64,000 bases of DNA, from contig NZ_ML058619.1 in the NCBI RefSeq assembly GCF_003635165.1, positions 186,001 to 250,000 on the forward strand. The letters are read 5' to 3'. Positions 8,401 to 18,047 of this stretch are shown one piece after another. A model generated the notes under the pieces. That model did no database searches. It was not told where the DNA came from and saw only the letters and a list, made by a program, of their open reading frames with translations. The stretch comes from Burkholderia sp. Nafp2/4-1b (GTDB taxonomy: Bacteria > Pseudomonadota > Gammaproteobacteria > Burkholderiales > Burkholderiaceae). Numbering within the stretch: the stretch's first letter is position 1; every line of letters begins with the position of its first letter. The translations under genes were made by a program, and so were the position numbers.

Positions 8401-8499
8401 TGCGACTGCTTCCGGAAGCGCCCCCGGCGACTGCCCCGGCGGCAGCGGCCGGCCTGCGGGCAAAGCCACGCCCGCCGCGGGCCCGCACCCGAGCCACGC

Positions 8500-8865
8500 T
8501 TACTGAAGATGACGCGCGACGTCCAGCATCGCGTCGGTCAGTTCGACGGTCAGGGTGAGATCTTCGGTGATGTCCGGCAACGCCTCCAGCGTGGTCTGCA
8601 CGCTGTCGTGCAGCATCGCGTGCACGCGCATCCGCGCGCCTTCGTCGAGGTCGGCATAGCGTTCCATGGTGTCGCAGTCGAGCGCGAGTATGACGGAGTG
8701 CCGCGCCGTGGTCGGCGGCACATCGGGCGCCAGCGCCCATGCCGCATGAAACGTGATCCTGCCCGTCTCGATGTCCAGATGAACGGTCGTGTCGAGATCG
8801 TCGGTATCGGCCGCTTCGGTGTCCATGTCGCTGTCGTCCAGCAAGGTCCGGGAGTTCGATTGCAT
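8500..8865 (-). CDS. Small acidic conserved protein, paralogue of the gene at 17661-18047
   Basis: 121 residues starting MQSNSRTLLDDSDMDTEAAD. The first 35 residues are acidic and disordered. The body (ITFHAAWALAPDVPP, then an LDCDTMERYADLDEGARMRV helix) aligns by eye with the 17661-18047 protein and more loosely with 20557-20868. The family resembles the Burkholderia DUF3022-type proteins, but I am not certain of that label. It probably shares a transcript with the Gly-rich protein upstream (91-base gap). Function unknown. Confidence 0.7.
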   Translation of the reverse strand: MQSNSRTLLDDSDMDTEAADTDDLDTTVHLDIETGRITFHAAWALAPDVPPTTARHSVILALDCDTMERYADLDEGARMRVHAMLHDSVQTTLEALPDITEDLTLTVELTDAMLDVARHLQ

Positions 8866-8955
8866 GATCTTCTCCTGCGTGGTGGTGGCAGGCCGGCCCG
8901 CGGCCGGCATCAGCCATCGCGCCGCGCCGGCCGGGCCGGCGCGACACCGTCATCG

Positions 8956-9489
8956 TCAATAACCGCTGGAACCCGCGCTGCCCGTGCCGCCCGCGCCGCC
9001 TCCGCCGGAGCCTGTGGCACCCGACGACCGGCCTGCGCCGGCGCCCGCGCCGGTGCCGCCCTGGGCGCCACCCACACCGCCCATGCCGGCGCTCCCGCTG
9101 CCACTGCCGGTTCCCTCCCCGGTGCCGCCCATCCCGGCGCTGCCGCCGCCGGCCGCCCCGCTCATACCGCCGGTGCCCCCGCTGCCGCCGGTCCCGGCGC
9201 CGCTCGGGCCGCCCGGTTTCTGGCGCATCTGCGGCTTGGCCTGCGAACGCGTGCCGCGCGGCTCCTGCATGCGGGTCGCGGGCGGCGGCGCGGCCGTATT
9301 GCCGTTCGACATGGTGCCGCCCATCCCTTGCGCGGACGTATCGGGCGGCGACAGGATCGGCGCGCCGGTGCCCTCGTCGGAGCGTTGCGAGTTCTGGGCC
9401 CACGCGGCCGGTGCCGCCGCGATGAGCGCGACGGCCGTACACGCAAGAATCCGGCGCGCGCCAGATTTCGATTCGGATGCTGGTTTCAT
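8956..9489 (-). CDS. Secreted glycine-rich low-complexity protein
   Basis: 177 residues with a clear Sec signal peptide (hydrophobic core ILACTAVALIAAAP, cleavage after AWA at about 31). The mature part has a Pro/Gln/Arg middle and then about 85 residues of almost pure Gly with Ala, Ser, Thr and Met in GG-T/S/A-GG periods. Such tails are flexible or extracellular. A strong RBS, a sigma-54 site at 9546-9559 and the signal peptide support it as real although the opposite strand is also open. Confidence 0.7.
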   Translation of the reverse strand: MKPASESKSGARRILACTAVALIAAAPAAWAQNSQRSDEGTGAPILSPPDTSAQGMGGTMSNGNTAAPPPATRMQEPRGTRSQAKPQMRQKPGGPSGAGTGGSGGTGGMSGAAGGGSAGMGGTGEGTGSGSGSAGMGGVGGAQGGTGAGAGAGRSSGATGSGGGGAGGTGSAGSSGY

Positions 9490-9545
9490 GGAGCGTTCTC
9501 CTCAATAGAACCGCTGTTCGTGGAATTTCCTGCGCCTACGGTTCA

Positions 9546-9559
9546 GCAAGGCGCGTGCC
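9546..9559 (-). promoter_or_regulatory. Sigma-54 promoter for the secreted Gly-rich protein
   Basis: Minus strand GGCACG-CGCC-TTGCT; leader about 46 bases. Only 13 bases separate it from the divergent site at 9573. Confidence 0.8.
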
Positions 9560-9572
9560 GTCAGTGATGCGC

Positions 9573-9586
9573 GGCACGCGACTTGC
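9573..9586 (+). promoter_or_regulatory. Sigma-54 promoter for the DUF3175 gene
   Basis: GGCACG-CGAC-TTGC, exact spacing, 45 bases before the ATG at 9632. Confidence 0.8.
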
Positions 9587-9631
9587 GGCGCCGACAGGTC
9601 ATTCACCACGATCCCGTACGGAGCCGCTGCC

Positions 9632-9988
9632 ATGCCTTCAGCTTCCGCGTCCCACTCGCACGGCAAGCGCGCAGCGCGCGCGCCGGGCCGCGCACGCAGC
9701 AACCATCCGCAGCGCCGCAAGCGCTGGTCCGCCGACGTGATGCAAAAGAGCGATGCGCTCGACCTCGAACCCGACATCTTCAAGTCGGACGATCCGGGCC
9801 AGATCGCCGCCTCGCTCAAGCGCTCGGCCGAACACAGCCGCCGCCGCAAGGCGACACCGTTCCAGTCGGCGATGTCGATGCTGAACTTCTATGTGAACCG
9901 CGCAGGCCGCAACCTGCCGAAAACTCGCCGCGCGACGCTCGAACGCGCGAAGCGGAAGCTGCGCGAGGCGTTCGGCCGCAAGCCGTAA
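9632..9988 (+). CDS. DUF3175 family protein
   Basis: 118 residues, very basic. After a 28-residue Arg/Ala/Ser tail comes the family core: KRWSADVMQKSDALDLEP, FKSDDPGQIAASLKRSAEHS and MSMLNFYVNRAGRNLPKTRR. Small DUF3175 proteins are often found beside stress genes in proteobacteria; their role is unknown, and the charge suggests nucleic acid contact. Starts from a sigma-54 site and is followed after 42 bases by an antiporter gene that is probably on the same transcript. Confidence 0.88.
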   Translation: MPSASASHSHGKRAARAPGRARSNHPQRRKRWSADVMQKSDALDLEPDIFKSDDPGQIAASLKRSAEHSRRRKATPFQSAMSMLNFYVNRAGRNLPKTRRATLERAKRKLREAFGRKP

Positions 9989-10030
9989 CGGCATCCGCCC
10001 GCTCCGAATCGCTCCCCTCCGCCTGCTCGC

Positions 10031-11350
10031 ATGCATGAAACACTGTGGTATCTCATCATCGGCGCGGTGCTGCTGGGCATGGGCGTCGTGACGTCGGCGC
10101 TGCGCCATCTGCCCATCAGCAGCGCGATGATCTACCTCGCGCTCGGCGTCGCGCTCGGCCCATCCGGCGCCGGGCTCGTGCATCTGGACCTCGAGCGCGA
10201 CGCGACGCTGCTGCGCGAGATCGTCGAGGTCGCGTTGCTGGTGTCGCTGTTCGCGATCGGGCTGCGGCTGCGCGTGCCGCTGTCCGACAGACTGTGGCTG
10301 GTGCCGTGCCGGCTCGGGCTGCTCGCGATGGTCGTCACCGTGCCGCTGCTGGCCGGCTGCGCGGTGCTGACGCTCGGGCTCGGGTGGGGCCCGGCGCTGC
10401 TGATCGCGGCCATCCTCGCGCCGACCGACCCGGTGCTCGCGCACGACGTGCAGGTGCACGATCCGGGCGATCGCGACCTGGTGCGTTTTGCCCTGTCCGG
10501 CGAAGGCGGGATGAACGACGGGATCGCGCTGCCGTTCGCGCTCGCCGGCCTCGCACTGTGCGGCACCCCCGACACGCCGCACGTGCGCCCGGCACTCTCC
10601 GGCACGTTCGCGCTGGCCGCGGCGTGGGGCATCGTCGGCGCAGCGGCGATCGGCGGCGCGCTCGGCGCGGCGACCACCACGGCGATCGGCTGGCTACGCA
10701 CGCGCTACGCGCAGGCGCTCGGCTTCGAAGGCTTCTTCGCGCTCGCGCTGATCGTGCTGTCGTTCGGCGCCGCGCAGCTCGCGCACACGTTCGGCTTCAT
10801 CGCGACGTTCGCCGCGGGCGTCGCGATGCGCCGCGTCGAGCATCGCGCGAGCGGCGACCGCCCGCCGCGCGAAGTGATCGGCCGGATCGATTCGGAAGAC
10901 GTGGTCGCAACGGAAAAGCACCCGGAGAAAGTGCATGCGTTCATGGCCGAATCGGTGCTCGATTTCACGATCGAGCTCGAGCGGATCGCGGAGGCGGTCG
11001 TGATGACGATGATCGGCAGCGTGCTCGGCACGTTGTCGGCGCCGCTCGTCACGTGGGGCGCGCTCGGGCTGGCGGTCGTGCTGTTCGTCGCCGTGCGGCC
11101 GATCGCGGTGCTGCTGACGCTCACCGGCTCGCGCGCGACGCTTGCGCAACGGCGGCTGATGGCGTGGTTCGGGATCCGCGGGATCGGTTCGTTCTACTAC
11201 CTGCTGTTCGCGCTCGAACACGGGCCGTCGAGCGCGGTGCGGCCGCTCGCGGCGCCGGTGCTGGCCGTCGTGTCGGCGTCGGTGATCGCGCACGGCGTAT
11301 CGGCGACGCCGCTGATGGACTGGTACTACCGTCTGCAGAATCGCCGCTGA
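10031..11350 (+). CDS. Cation:proton antiporter, CPA1/NhaP type
   Basis: 439 residues with about 12 hydrophobic segments beginning LWYLIIGAVLLGMGVV. The ion-binding region reads ILAPTDPVLAHDVQV and the partner helix SGEGGMNDGIALPFALAGL, both typical of NhaP-like Na+/H+ or K+/H+ antiporters. A short cytosolic loop at about 285-310 interrupts the last helices. Expected to extrude cations for pH or salt homeostasis at the inner membrane. It follows the DUF3175 gene and is convergent with ligD. Confidence 0.9.
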   Translation: MHETLWYLIIGAVLLGMGVVTSALRHLPISSAMIYLALGVALGPSGAGLVHLDLERDATLLREIVEVALLVSLFAIGLRLRVPLSDRLWLVPCRLGLLAMVVTVPLLAGCAVLTLGLGWGPALLIAAILAPTDPVLAHDVQVHDPGDRDLVRFALSGEGGMNDGIALPFALAGLALCGTPDTPHVRPALSGTFALAAAWGIVGAAAIGGALGAATTTAIGWLRTRYAQALGFEGFFALALIVLSFGAAQLAHTFGFIATFAAGVAMRRVEHRASGDRPPREVIGRIDSEDVVATEKHPEKVHAFMAESVLDFTIELERIAEAVVMTMIGSVLGTLSAPLVTWGALGLAVVLFVAVRPIAVLLTLTGSRATLAQRRLMAWFGIRGIGSFYYLLFALEHGPSSAVRPLAAPVLAVVSASVIAHGVSATPLMDWYYRLQNRR

Positions 11351-11361
11351 GGATGCATGCC

Positions 11362-11415
11362 GTGTGGCCGACGCAGGCGGTGTGGCCGACGCAGGCGGTG
11401 TGGCCGACGCAGGCG
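11362..11415. repeat. 18-base tandem repeat, three exact copies
   Basis: GTGTGGCCGACGCAGGCG repeated head to tail without mismatch between the convergent antiporter and ligD genes. A likely slippage product and strain-variable marker. Confidence 0.9.
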
Positions 11416-11445
11416 GTGCAGGTCGCGCAGGTCGCACTCACGGTG

Positions 11446-14280
11446 TCACGACTTGCCGAGCCGCGTGCGCATCTGCGCGGTGATGCGCTGCCGCGTGTCG
11501 TCATAGCCTTCCCACGGATCGCGCTTGAGGCGGTCGAGCCGTTCGTGCAGCGTGTCGATCGTCCATTGCGCGCCGCTCGTCGTGTCGGGCACCTCGTCCC
11601 AGCGCAGCGGCACCGACACGCCCATCCCGGGCCGCGCGCGCACCGAATACGCGGCGATCGTGCTCGCGCCGCGGCCGTTGCGCAGGTAGTCGATGAAGAT
11701 CTTGCCGCGCCGGTGGCGCGGGCCCATCGTCGCGGTGAAGCGATCGGGCAGCGCGCTCGCGACATGCTGCGCGACCGCGCGCGAGAATTCCTTCACGTCG
11801 TCCCAGCCCATGTGCCGCGTAATCGGTACGACGACGTGCAGCCCCTTGCCGCCGCTCGTCTTGCAGAACGACACGAGGCCGAGCTCGTCGAGCAGGCCGC
11901 GCACGAGTTGCGCGGCCTCGATCATCGTGCTCCACTGCAGCGTCGGGTCGGGGTCGAGGTCAAACACGATCCGGTCGGGCCGCTCGATGTTCGATACGTG
12001 CGCGTTCCACGTATGCAGCTCGATCGTGCCCATCTGCGCGGCGCCGAGCAGCGCGTCGACGCTGTCGAGCGACAGCAGCGGACCGCGGCCCGGATCGAGC
12101 CCTTCGTGTTGCGTGACGAACGGTATCTCGCGGCGCTCCGCGTGCTTCTGGAAGAACAGCTCGCCCGCGATGTCGCCGGGTGCTCGCACGAGCGACACCG
12201 GCCTGCCCTTCAGATCGCGCAGCAGCCACGGCGCGACCCATTGCCAGTAGCGTGCCAGATCGATCTTGCGCGTGCCGCTCTGCGGATCGATCACGCGCTC
12301 GGGATGCGTGATGCGCACGCGGCCGAGCTGGTCGGGACCGCTGTCGTCGCTCGCGCGACGGGCCGGTCCGGCGGATGAGCGCGAACGCGCGGGAGGCTGG
12401 CGATCGCTCGTTTCGCGCGCGCTGCTCGATGCGCGCTTGCGCTTGTCGTCGTGCGTGGTCTGACGTTGATCCATGGTCACCTCCGTTGCCGTGTGCTTCG
12501 GCACTTCGCGGACGATCTGCGACGCCGGTTTGTCGTCGCGCAAAGCGATGAACGCGGCCTGGCGCACGATCCCGTCGCCGGTCCATTCGGCGAATTCGCA
12601 TTCGGCGACGAGCGTCGGTTCGATCCAGTGCACCCGCGTGCGCGAGCGCTCGCGCGGCGGCGGATCGAACGGTGTGGTGTCGCGCTCGTGCTTGCGCAGG
12701 ATCGCCACGAGCTTGTCGAGCATGCGCGTATCGAAGCCGGTGCCGACACGGCCGACGTAGCGGAGCGGCGCCGGCCCGCGCCGCCGCTTGCCGTCGCCCG
12801 GGATCTCGTGCACGCCGAGCAGCAACGCGCCGAATCCGTTGCGGCTGCCCGACGGCTCGGTATAGCCGCCGATCACGAACTCCTGCCGGCGCCGGCATTT
12901 GAGCTTGATCCACGCGGGCGAGCGGCCGGCGCGATAGCGCGACGCCGCACGCTTGCCGATCAGCCCTTCGAGGCCCGTCTCGCACGCGCTCGCGATCAGC
13001 GACGCGACGTCGGCATCGAGATCCGGCGAGAAGCGCAGCCGCGCGGGATCGCTGTCGGCGAGCAGCGGTTCGAGCAGCGCGCGGCGCGCGGTGAGCGGCG
13101 CATCGCGCAAGTCGTAACCGTCCAGATAAGGCAGGTCGAACACGAACAGCGTGACTTCATCGGAACGGCCCGCGCCGAGCGCGTTCTGCAGCGCCTGGAA
13201 ATCGGGGAGTCCGTTCTTGCCGAGCACGACGGCCTCGCCGTCGAGCCACGCCTCGTCGACGTCGAGCGCGGCGAGCGCATCGCGTTGCGTGCGCAATTTC
13301 GCGGTCCAGTCGCGGCCTTCGCGAGTCATCAGCTTCACGTGCCGCCGTGCGCCCTTGCCCGAAATGCGCGCGAGCATCCGGTAGCCGTCGAACTTCAGTT
13401 CGTAGCGCCAGTCGTCCTGCGTGGGCGGGCCGTCGACGAGCGTCGCCAGTTGCGGCGCGACGCGCTCGGGCAGCGGCGCGCGCACCGCGCCTTCGATCGC
13501 GGACGGATCGGTCGGCGGGTTCCCATGATCGGCGCGGCCGTGGTCGTGACCGTCATGCCGCGCGGCACGCGTGCTGCGTTCGTCCGCCTTGTCGGCCCGG
13601 CCACGACGCGCGCCGCGCGTGCGCGCCGCGCCGCCGTTCGACTCCGCACGCGGCGCCGCTTCCGCCGCTCCCTCACCGTCATGCACACTCCCCGGCCGCT
13701 CGCCCACGACATCGAATTCGTCCATGCTGCGCGCGTCGTCGTCGCGCTCCTTGATCAGCAGCCACTGCTCCTGCCGGCCCTCCTGCCGCCCGCTGCGCAC
13801 GAGCGCCCAGCCGCCGTGCAGCTTGTGACCGTCGAGCCGGAAGCTGAGCTTGCCCGCGCGATAGCCTTCGCGGGCCTGCGCGAGCCCGCCGTCGGGCGTC
13901 CACGTACCTTCGTCCCACACGACGACCGATCCCGCACCGTAATGCCCGGCCGGAATCTCGCCCTCGAACCCCGCGTATTCCAGCGGATGGTCCTCGACGT
14001 GCACGGCGAGGCGCTTCACGGTCGGATCGAAGCTCGGCCCCTTCGGCACGGCCCACGACTTCAGCGTGCCGTCCAGCTCGAGCCGGAAGTCGTAATGCAG
14101 GCGCCGCGCATGGTGCTCCTGGATCACGAAGCGCAGCGGATGGCCGGCCCGTGCGGCCGACCGCGAGCGCGCGGCGGGTTTCTCGTCGGCCTTCGTGCGC
14201 CGCCGCCCATGCGCGCCTTCGGGTTCCGGCGTCGCATCGAAGTGGCGTTTGCGGCGATAGGGATCGAGCTTGCCGGCCAT
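11446..14280 (-). CDS. ligD: Multifunctional DNA ligase D (NHEJ)
   Basis: 944 residues, three modules in the order seen in proteobacterial LigD. Phosphoesterase, about 45-200 (FVIQEHHARRLHYDFRLELD); ATP-dependent ligase, about 265-590, with the AMP-accepting lysine in YELKFDGYR near 295; primase-polymerase, about 655-940, with the metal-binding VFDLDPDP near 772 and LDELGLVSFCKTSGGKGLHV. It repairs double-strand breaks with Ku by trimming, filling and sealing ends. Linkers at 200-250 and 610-650 are Arg/Ser/Ala-rich. The start is 29 bases after the ku stop; the pair is clearly co-transcribed. Confidence 0.97.
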   Translation of the reverse strand: MAGKLDPYRRKRHFDATPEPEGAHGRRRTKADEKPAARSRSAARAGHPLRFVIQEHHARRLHYDFRLELDGTLKSWAVPKGPSFDPTVKRLAVHVEDHPLEYAGFEGEIPAGHYGAGSVVVWDEGTWTPDGGLAQAREGYRAGKLSFRLDGHKLHGGWALVRSGRQEGRQEQWLLIKERDDDARSMDEFDVVGERPGSVHDGEGAAEAAPRAESNGGAARTRGARRGRADKADERSTRAARHDGHDHGRADHGNPPTDPSAIEGAVRAPLPERVAPQLATLVDGPPTQDDWRYELKFDGYRMLARISGKGARRHVKLMTREGRDWTAKLRTQRDALAALDVDEAWLDGEAVVLGKNGLPDFQALQNALGAGRSDEVTLFVFDLPYLDGYDLRDAPLTARRALLEPLLADSDPARLRFSPDLDADVASLIASACETGLEGLIGKRAASRYRAGRSPAWIKLKCRRRQEFVIGGYTEPSGSRNGFGALLLGVHEIPGDGKRRRGPAPLRYVGRVGTGFDTRMLDKLVAILRKHERDTTPFDPPPRERSRTRVHWIEPTLVAECEFAEWTGDGIVRQAAFIALRDDKPASQIVREVPKHTATEVTMDQRQTTHDDKRKRASSSARETSDRQPPARSRSSAGPARRASDDSGPDQLGRVRITHPERVIDPQSGTRKIDLARYWQWVAPWLLRDLKGRPVSLVRAPGDIAGELFFQKHAERREIPFVTQHEGLDPGRGPLLSLDSVDALLGAAQMGTIELHTWNAHVSNIERPDRIVFDLDPDPTLQWSTMIEAAQLVRGLLDELGLVSFCKTSGGKGLHVVVPITRHMGWDDVKEFSRAVAQHVASALPDRFTATMGPRHRRGKIFIDYLRNGRGASTIAAYSVRARPGMGVSVPLRWDEVPDTTSGAQWTIDTLHERLDRLKRDPWEGYDDTRQRITAQMRTRLGKS

Positions 14281-14309
14281 CGCGTCACCTCAGGTTGTGT
14301 CGCGCGGCG

Positions 14310-15344
14310 TCATGCGGCGTGCTTGCGACGCGCGGCGGTAGACTTCTTCGCCGCATGCTCGCCAGCCGCCGGACGCTTCGCCGCAGGCCGTTTCGCCGCA
14401 GCGGTTTTCGTGGCCGCGCCCTTCGCGGCGGTTTTCGACGGCGCCTTGCGTCGCGTGCCGCCGCGCGCCGTCGATGACGACGACGCGTCCGTGTCCGCCT
14501 CCGCGTCCTCGTCGTCCTTACCGCGCAGGTCCGCCGCACGCGGGCCGCCGCCGCCCTTCAGGCTGCGCTTCAGCAACTCGGTCAGGTCGACCACGTTGGT
14601 CGCCGCGCGGCCCGTCTGCGCGGGGCGGTCCTCGATTTCCTCGATCTTGCCCGCGCTCACCTTGCGCTCGACGAGTTCGAGGATGTCGTCGCGAAACGTG
14701 TCGTGATACTCGTCGGGCGTCCACTTGCCGGCCATGTCGTCGATCAGCTTCTTCGCCATCGCGAGCTCGCGCGCGGTCACGCCCGCGCGCTTCGCATCCT
14801 CGGTCGGCACCGACAGCTCGTCGAGCGGCCGCAGCTCTTCCTGCCAGCGCAGCGTGTCGAGCGCGAGCACCGGCCCGACCGGGATCAGGGCGCCGAGATG
14901 CTGGCGATCGCGCATCACGACGAGCGCGATGCCGATCTTGCCGCTGTCCTTCAGTGCGTCGCGCAACAGCGCATAGACCTTCTCGCCCTTGCGGTCCGGC
15001 ACGAGGTAGTACGGCGTGTCGAGATAGAGGAACGACACCGCATCCTCGTCGACGAACGTCAGGATGTCGACCGTCTGCGTCGATTCGGGATTCGCCGCCC
15101 GGATCTCGTCGTCGGTCAGGACGACGTAGCGCTCCTTCTCGTACTCGTAGCCGCGCACGATGTCCTCGCGCGTGACTTCCTTGCCGGTGCGCTTGTTGAT
15201 CTGCCGATAGCCGATCGGATCCATCGAACGCTTGTCGAGCATCCGGAACGACGGCTTCACCGTGCGCGTTGCCGGGAACAGCTGCACCGGCACGTGAACG
15301 AGCCCGAAGCTGATCGCGCCTTTCCATATCATCCGCGGTGGCAT
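14310..15344 (-). CDS. ku: Non-homologous end-joining protein Ku
   Basis: 344 residues. The Ku core at about 8-260 begins WKGAISFGLVHVPVQLFPAT and includes YRQINKRTGKEVTREDIVRG and the bridge region. It forms a homodimer that rings DNA ends and recruits LigD. The last 80 residues are a Lys/Ala/Pro-rich extended tail of the kind that binds DNA and promotes end bridging in other bacterial Ku proteins. Located between katE and ligD with short gaps (58 and 29 bases), so a katE-ku-ligD transcript is likely. No sigma-54 site was found for this trio. Confidence 0.97.
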   Translation of the reverse strand: MPPRMIWKGAISFGLVHVPVQLFPATRTVKPSFRMLDKRSMDPIGYRQINKRTGKEVTREDIVRGYEYEKERYVVLTDDEIRAANPESTQTVDILTFVDEDAVSFLYLDTPYYLVPDRKGEKVYALLRDALKDSGKIGIALVVMRDRQHLGALIPVGPVLALDTLRWQEELRPLDELSVPTEDAKRAGVTARELAMAKKLIDDMAGKWTPDEYHDTFRDDILELVERKVSAGKIEEIEDRPAQTGRAATNVVDLTELLKRSLKGGGGPRAADLRGKDDEDAEADTDASSSSTARGGTRRKAPSKTAAKGAATKTAAAKRPAAKRPAAGEHAAKKSTAARRKHAA

Positions 15345-15402
15345 GTTGCCTCCTTGCTGCGTTCGCGCCCGCCGCGCGATGCGACGGGCGCCTCGTGCGG
15401 CG

Positions 15403-17511
15403 CTAGGCCGGCAGCTCGGCTGCCTGCTGCTCGCGCGCCCACACGCGATGCCGGCCGATCTCGTCCGAGAACGTGCGCAGGATCGCGTCGAGATCGACCG
15501 CCTGCCCGACGCACACGCCTTCGGCCGGATCCGGCAGGTGCGCGGCGCTCAACAACTGACGCCCGGAGCCGACCGCCGCGATCGGCTTCAGGTGCTTGAA
15601 CGCCTCGCGCACGAAGTGCCGCGCGTCCGCGCTGTGCGCGAGCCCTCGACCGTCGCCGTCGCCGCCGCACACGAACACCGCGTCGAACATCACCGAAGGC
15701 ATCCCGACCAGCGTCGCCTGCGGCACGATGCTGCCGATCGGCGCGAGCGTCGGCGCGACGATCGTGGGCACCGCGCCCGCGGCCGTCAGCGCGCCGCGCA
15801 CCTGCTCGACCAGCGTCTGGCTCACGCCCGGCGTCGCGATCAACGCGATCTTGCGCGAGCGGATCCCGGGCTTCGATCGCCCGATCAGGCTCAGCGACGG
15901 CGCGCGCTGCGCGACGGCCGGCGTCGTGGCCGTTTGCGGGGCAGGCAGCCCGAGCCGTTCCGCGACCTGCGCGGCGAGCCCCGCATCGAAGCGCGCGATG
16001 ATCTCGTTGACCACGCGTTCGCGAATCTCCTGCTTCGTCACCTTGCCGAGCTCGAAGCAGTACGCGTCGCGAATATGCCGCTGCTCGATCTCGGTCATGC
16101 TCTGATAAAACAGCGCGGGCTGCGAGAAATGGTCGGCGAACGTGTCGCTGCGCACGCGCACCTTGTCGCCTTCGAGCGGTTCGTGCACGGTCTCGAAGCC
16201 GCCGCCGGACGGTGCGGGCGGCGTCTCGCGCGGCCAGCCGCCGTTCAGCGAATTCGGTTCATACGACGCCTGCCCGACCGCGATCGTCTGCCGATGCATC
16301 GCATCGCGCTGGTTGTTCGCGAACGGACACAGCGGCCGGTTGATCGGCAGCTCGTGGAAGTTCGGGCCGCCGAGCCGGCTCAGCTGCGTGTCGGTGTACG
16401 AAAAGAGACGCCCCTGCAGCAGCGGATCGTTGGTGAAGTCGATGCCGGGCACGACGTGCCCCGGATGAAACGCGACCTGCTCGGTTTCCGCGAAGAAGTT
16501 GTCCGGATTGCGGTTCAGCGTCATGCGGCCGATCGGCTTCACGGGCACGAGCTCTTCCGGCACGAGCTTGGTCGGGTCGAGCAGGTCGAAGTCGAACTTG
16601 CGCGCGTCGGCCGGATCGATCAATTGCACGCCGAGCTCGAACTCCGGATAGTCGCCGCGCTCGATCGCCATCCACAAGTCGCGCCGGTTGAAGTCGGGGT
16701 CGTGGCCGGCGATGCGCTGCGCTTCGTCCCACAGCAGCGAATATGCGCCGCTCACCGGGCGCCAGTGGAATTTCACGAAATGCTCGGCACCCGCCGCGTT
16801 CACGAAGCGGAACGTGTGCACGCCGAAGCCGTCCATCGCACGATAGCTCGCGGGCAGCGCGCGATCGGACATCAGCCACAGCACGGTATGCGTCGTCTCC
16901 GGCACGAGCGACACGAAATCCCAGAACGTATCGTGCGCGGACGCACCGGTCGGCATCTCGTTCGGCGCCTCGGGCTTCACCGCGTGCACGAAGTCGGGAA
17001 ACTTGATCGCGTCCTGGATGAAGAACACCGGCATGTTGTTGCCGACCAGATCGTAGTTGCCCTCTTCGGTATAGAACTTCACCGCGAAGCCGCGCACGTC
17101 GCGGACCGTGTCGGCCGACCCGCGCGGGCCCTGCACGGTGGAAAAGCGCACGTACACCGGCGTTTCGGCGGCGGGATCCTGCAGGAACGCGGCCTTCGTG
17201 TAGTCGGCCATCGATTCGTAGACGCGAAACACGCCGTGCGCGGCCGAGCCGCGCGCATGCACGACCCGTTCGGGAATCCGTTCGTGGTCGAAGTGCGTGA
17301 TCTTCTCGCGCATGATGAAGTCTTCGAGCAGCGACGGGCCGCGCGCACCGGCGCGCAACGTGTTCTGGTTGTCGGCAATGCGCACGCCCTGGTTGGTGCG
17401 CAATGCCTCGCCGTCGGGCCGCAGCCGGTTCTCGTCCAGCTGACGCGACTTCGCGCTGTCGGCCTGCGGCGGATTCGACGGCGGGTTGCCGGCTTGAGGG
17501 GGATTCGTCAT
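15403..17511 (-). CDS. katE: Large-subunit catalase (HPII type)
   Basis: 702 residues, close to HPII length. The haem catalase core (about 45-550) has the distal histidine in [12 protein letters not shown] (His85), the region [18 protein letters not shown], and the proximal tyrosine in [14 protein letters not shown]. The C-terminal 150 residues form the DJ-1/flavodoxin-like domain of large catalases ([24 protein letters not shown]). It removes hydrogen peroxide in the cytosol. First gene of the katE-ku-ligD run; the upstream gap holds the terminator of the rpoN operon. I could not identify its promoter type. Confidence 0.96.
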   Translation of the reverse strand: MTNPPQAGNPPSNPPQADSAKSRQLDENRLRPDGEALRTNQGVRIADNQNTLRAGARGPSLLEDFIMREKITHFDHERIPERVVHARGSAAHGVFRVYESMADYTKAAFLQDPAAETPVYVRFSTVQGPRGSADTVRDVRGFAVKFYTEEGNYDLVGNNMPVFFIQDAIKFPDFVHAVKPEAPNEMPTGASAHDTFWDFVSLVPETTHTVLWLMSDRALPASYRAMDGFGVHTFRFVNAAGAEHFVKFHWRPVSGAYSLLWDEAQRIAGHDPDFNRRDLWMAIERGDYPEFELGVQLIDPADARKFDFDLLDPTKLVPEELVPVKPIGRMTLNRNPDNFFAETEQVAFHPGHVVPGIDFTNDPLLQGRLFSYTDTQLSRLGGPNFHELPINRPLCPFANNQRDAMHRQTIAVGQASYEPNSLNGGWPRETPPAPSGGGFETVHEPLEGDKVRVRSDTFADHFSQPALFYQSMTEIEQRHIRDAYCFELGKVTKQEIRERVVNEIIARFDAGLAAQVAERLGLPAPQTATTPAVAQRAPSLSLIGRSKPGIRSRKIALIATPGVSQTLVEQVRGALTAAGAVPTIVAPTLAPIGSIVPQATLVGMPSVMFDAVFVCGGDGDGRGLAHSADARHFVREAFKHLKPIAAVGSGRQLLSAAHLPDPAEGVCVGQAVDLDAILRTFSDEIGRHRVWAREQQAAELPA

Positions 17512-17595
17512 CGGCGAGTCCTCGTTTTAGGTTCGGTTCGGTGAAAGACGGCGTCGTGCGCGACGATTTCCCGGCACGCACGACACGCCGGCGCG

Positions 17596-17631
17596 AAAAA
17601 AAACGGGCCCAGCGGCGCGCCGCACGGGCCC
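17596..17631 (-). terminator. Rho-independent terminator of the rpoN operon
   Basis: On the minus strand, CGGGCCC pairs with GGGCCCG around a GC-rich inner loop, followed by eight T. It lies 30 bases past the stop of the gene at 17661. Confidence 0.85.
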
Positions 17632-17660
17632 GGATGCGGTAGCCGATACGGGCGGCTGCG

Positions 17661-18047
17661 TCAGGGTGCCTGCAACGCGCGTTCGAACTCGGCGTGGGTC
17701 ACGTCGAGCGCGACGCTGCAGTCGATCGCGGCGTCCTCGATACGCGGCTTCTGCTCGTCCACCGCGCGCCGCGCGCGATCGCACAGCTGGGTGCGTACAC
17801 GCAGCCGGTCGGCCGCGCCGAGCGACCCGTAGCGCACGAGCACATCGGGATCGAGCCGCAGGTCGACCGCGCAGCGCCATGCGCGTGCGCTGTCGTCGGC
17901 CGGCACGCGCACCCATGACACGTGGATCGTCAGCCGGCCGGACACGTCGTCGGCATCCGTGACGACAGTCGATTCCGACGGAAAGCCGTTCGCGAGCGCA
18001 CTTTCGAGTTCAGCGATGCGCTGCGAACGGTCGGACAGGGCCGTCAT
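17661..18047 (-). CDS. Conserved hypothetical protein, paralogue of the gene at 8500-8865
   Basis: 128 residues starting [20 protein letters not shown]. The body reads [20 protein letters not shown] then an [20 protein letters not shown] helix, matching the layout of the 8500-8865 protein (beta strand, short loop, long helix). Its ATG overlaps the stop of the 53-residue membrane protein (ATGA), so the two are translationally coupled. Last gene of the rpoN operon. Function unknown; probably cytosolic. Confidence 0.78.
   Translation of the reverse strand: MTALSDRSQRIAELESALANGFPSESTVVTDADDVSGRLTIHVSWVRVPADDSARAWRCAVDLRLDPDVLVRYGSLGAADRLRVRTQLCDRARRAVDEQKPRIEDAAIDCSVALDVTHAEFERALQAP

Larger units (their letters stand above)
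8181..8499. other. 319-base intergenic region
   Basis: Contains the sigma-54 site at 8233-8246 and the palindrome at 8385-8400, both serving the DJ-1/PfpI gene. Nothing coding recognised. Confidence 0.6.

Noticed and set aside
8984-9508. Proline-rich plus-strand frame
   Set aside because: Mirror of the Gly-rich secreted protein; lacks a signal peptide and a promoter in that direction.
12451-14706. 751-codon plus-strand frame opposite ligD and ku
   Set aside because: No motifs, while the minus strand encodes complete LigD and Ku.
17558-17571. GG-N10-GC spacing before katE
   Set aside because: Sequence GGAAATCGTCGCGC has only the dinucleotides and no TTGC; not a credible promoter.
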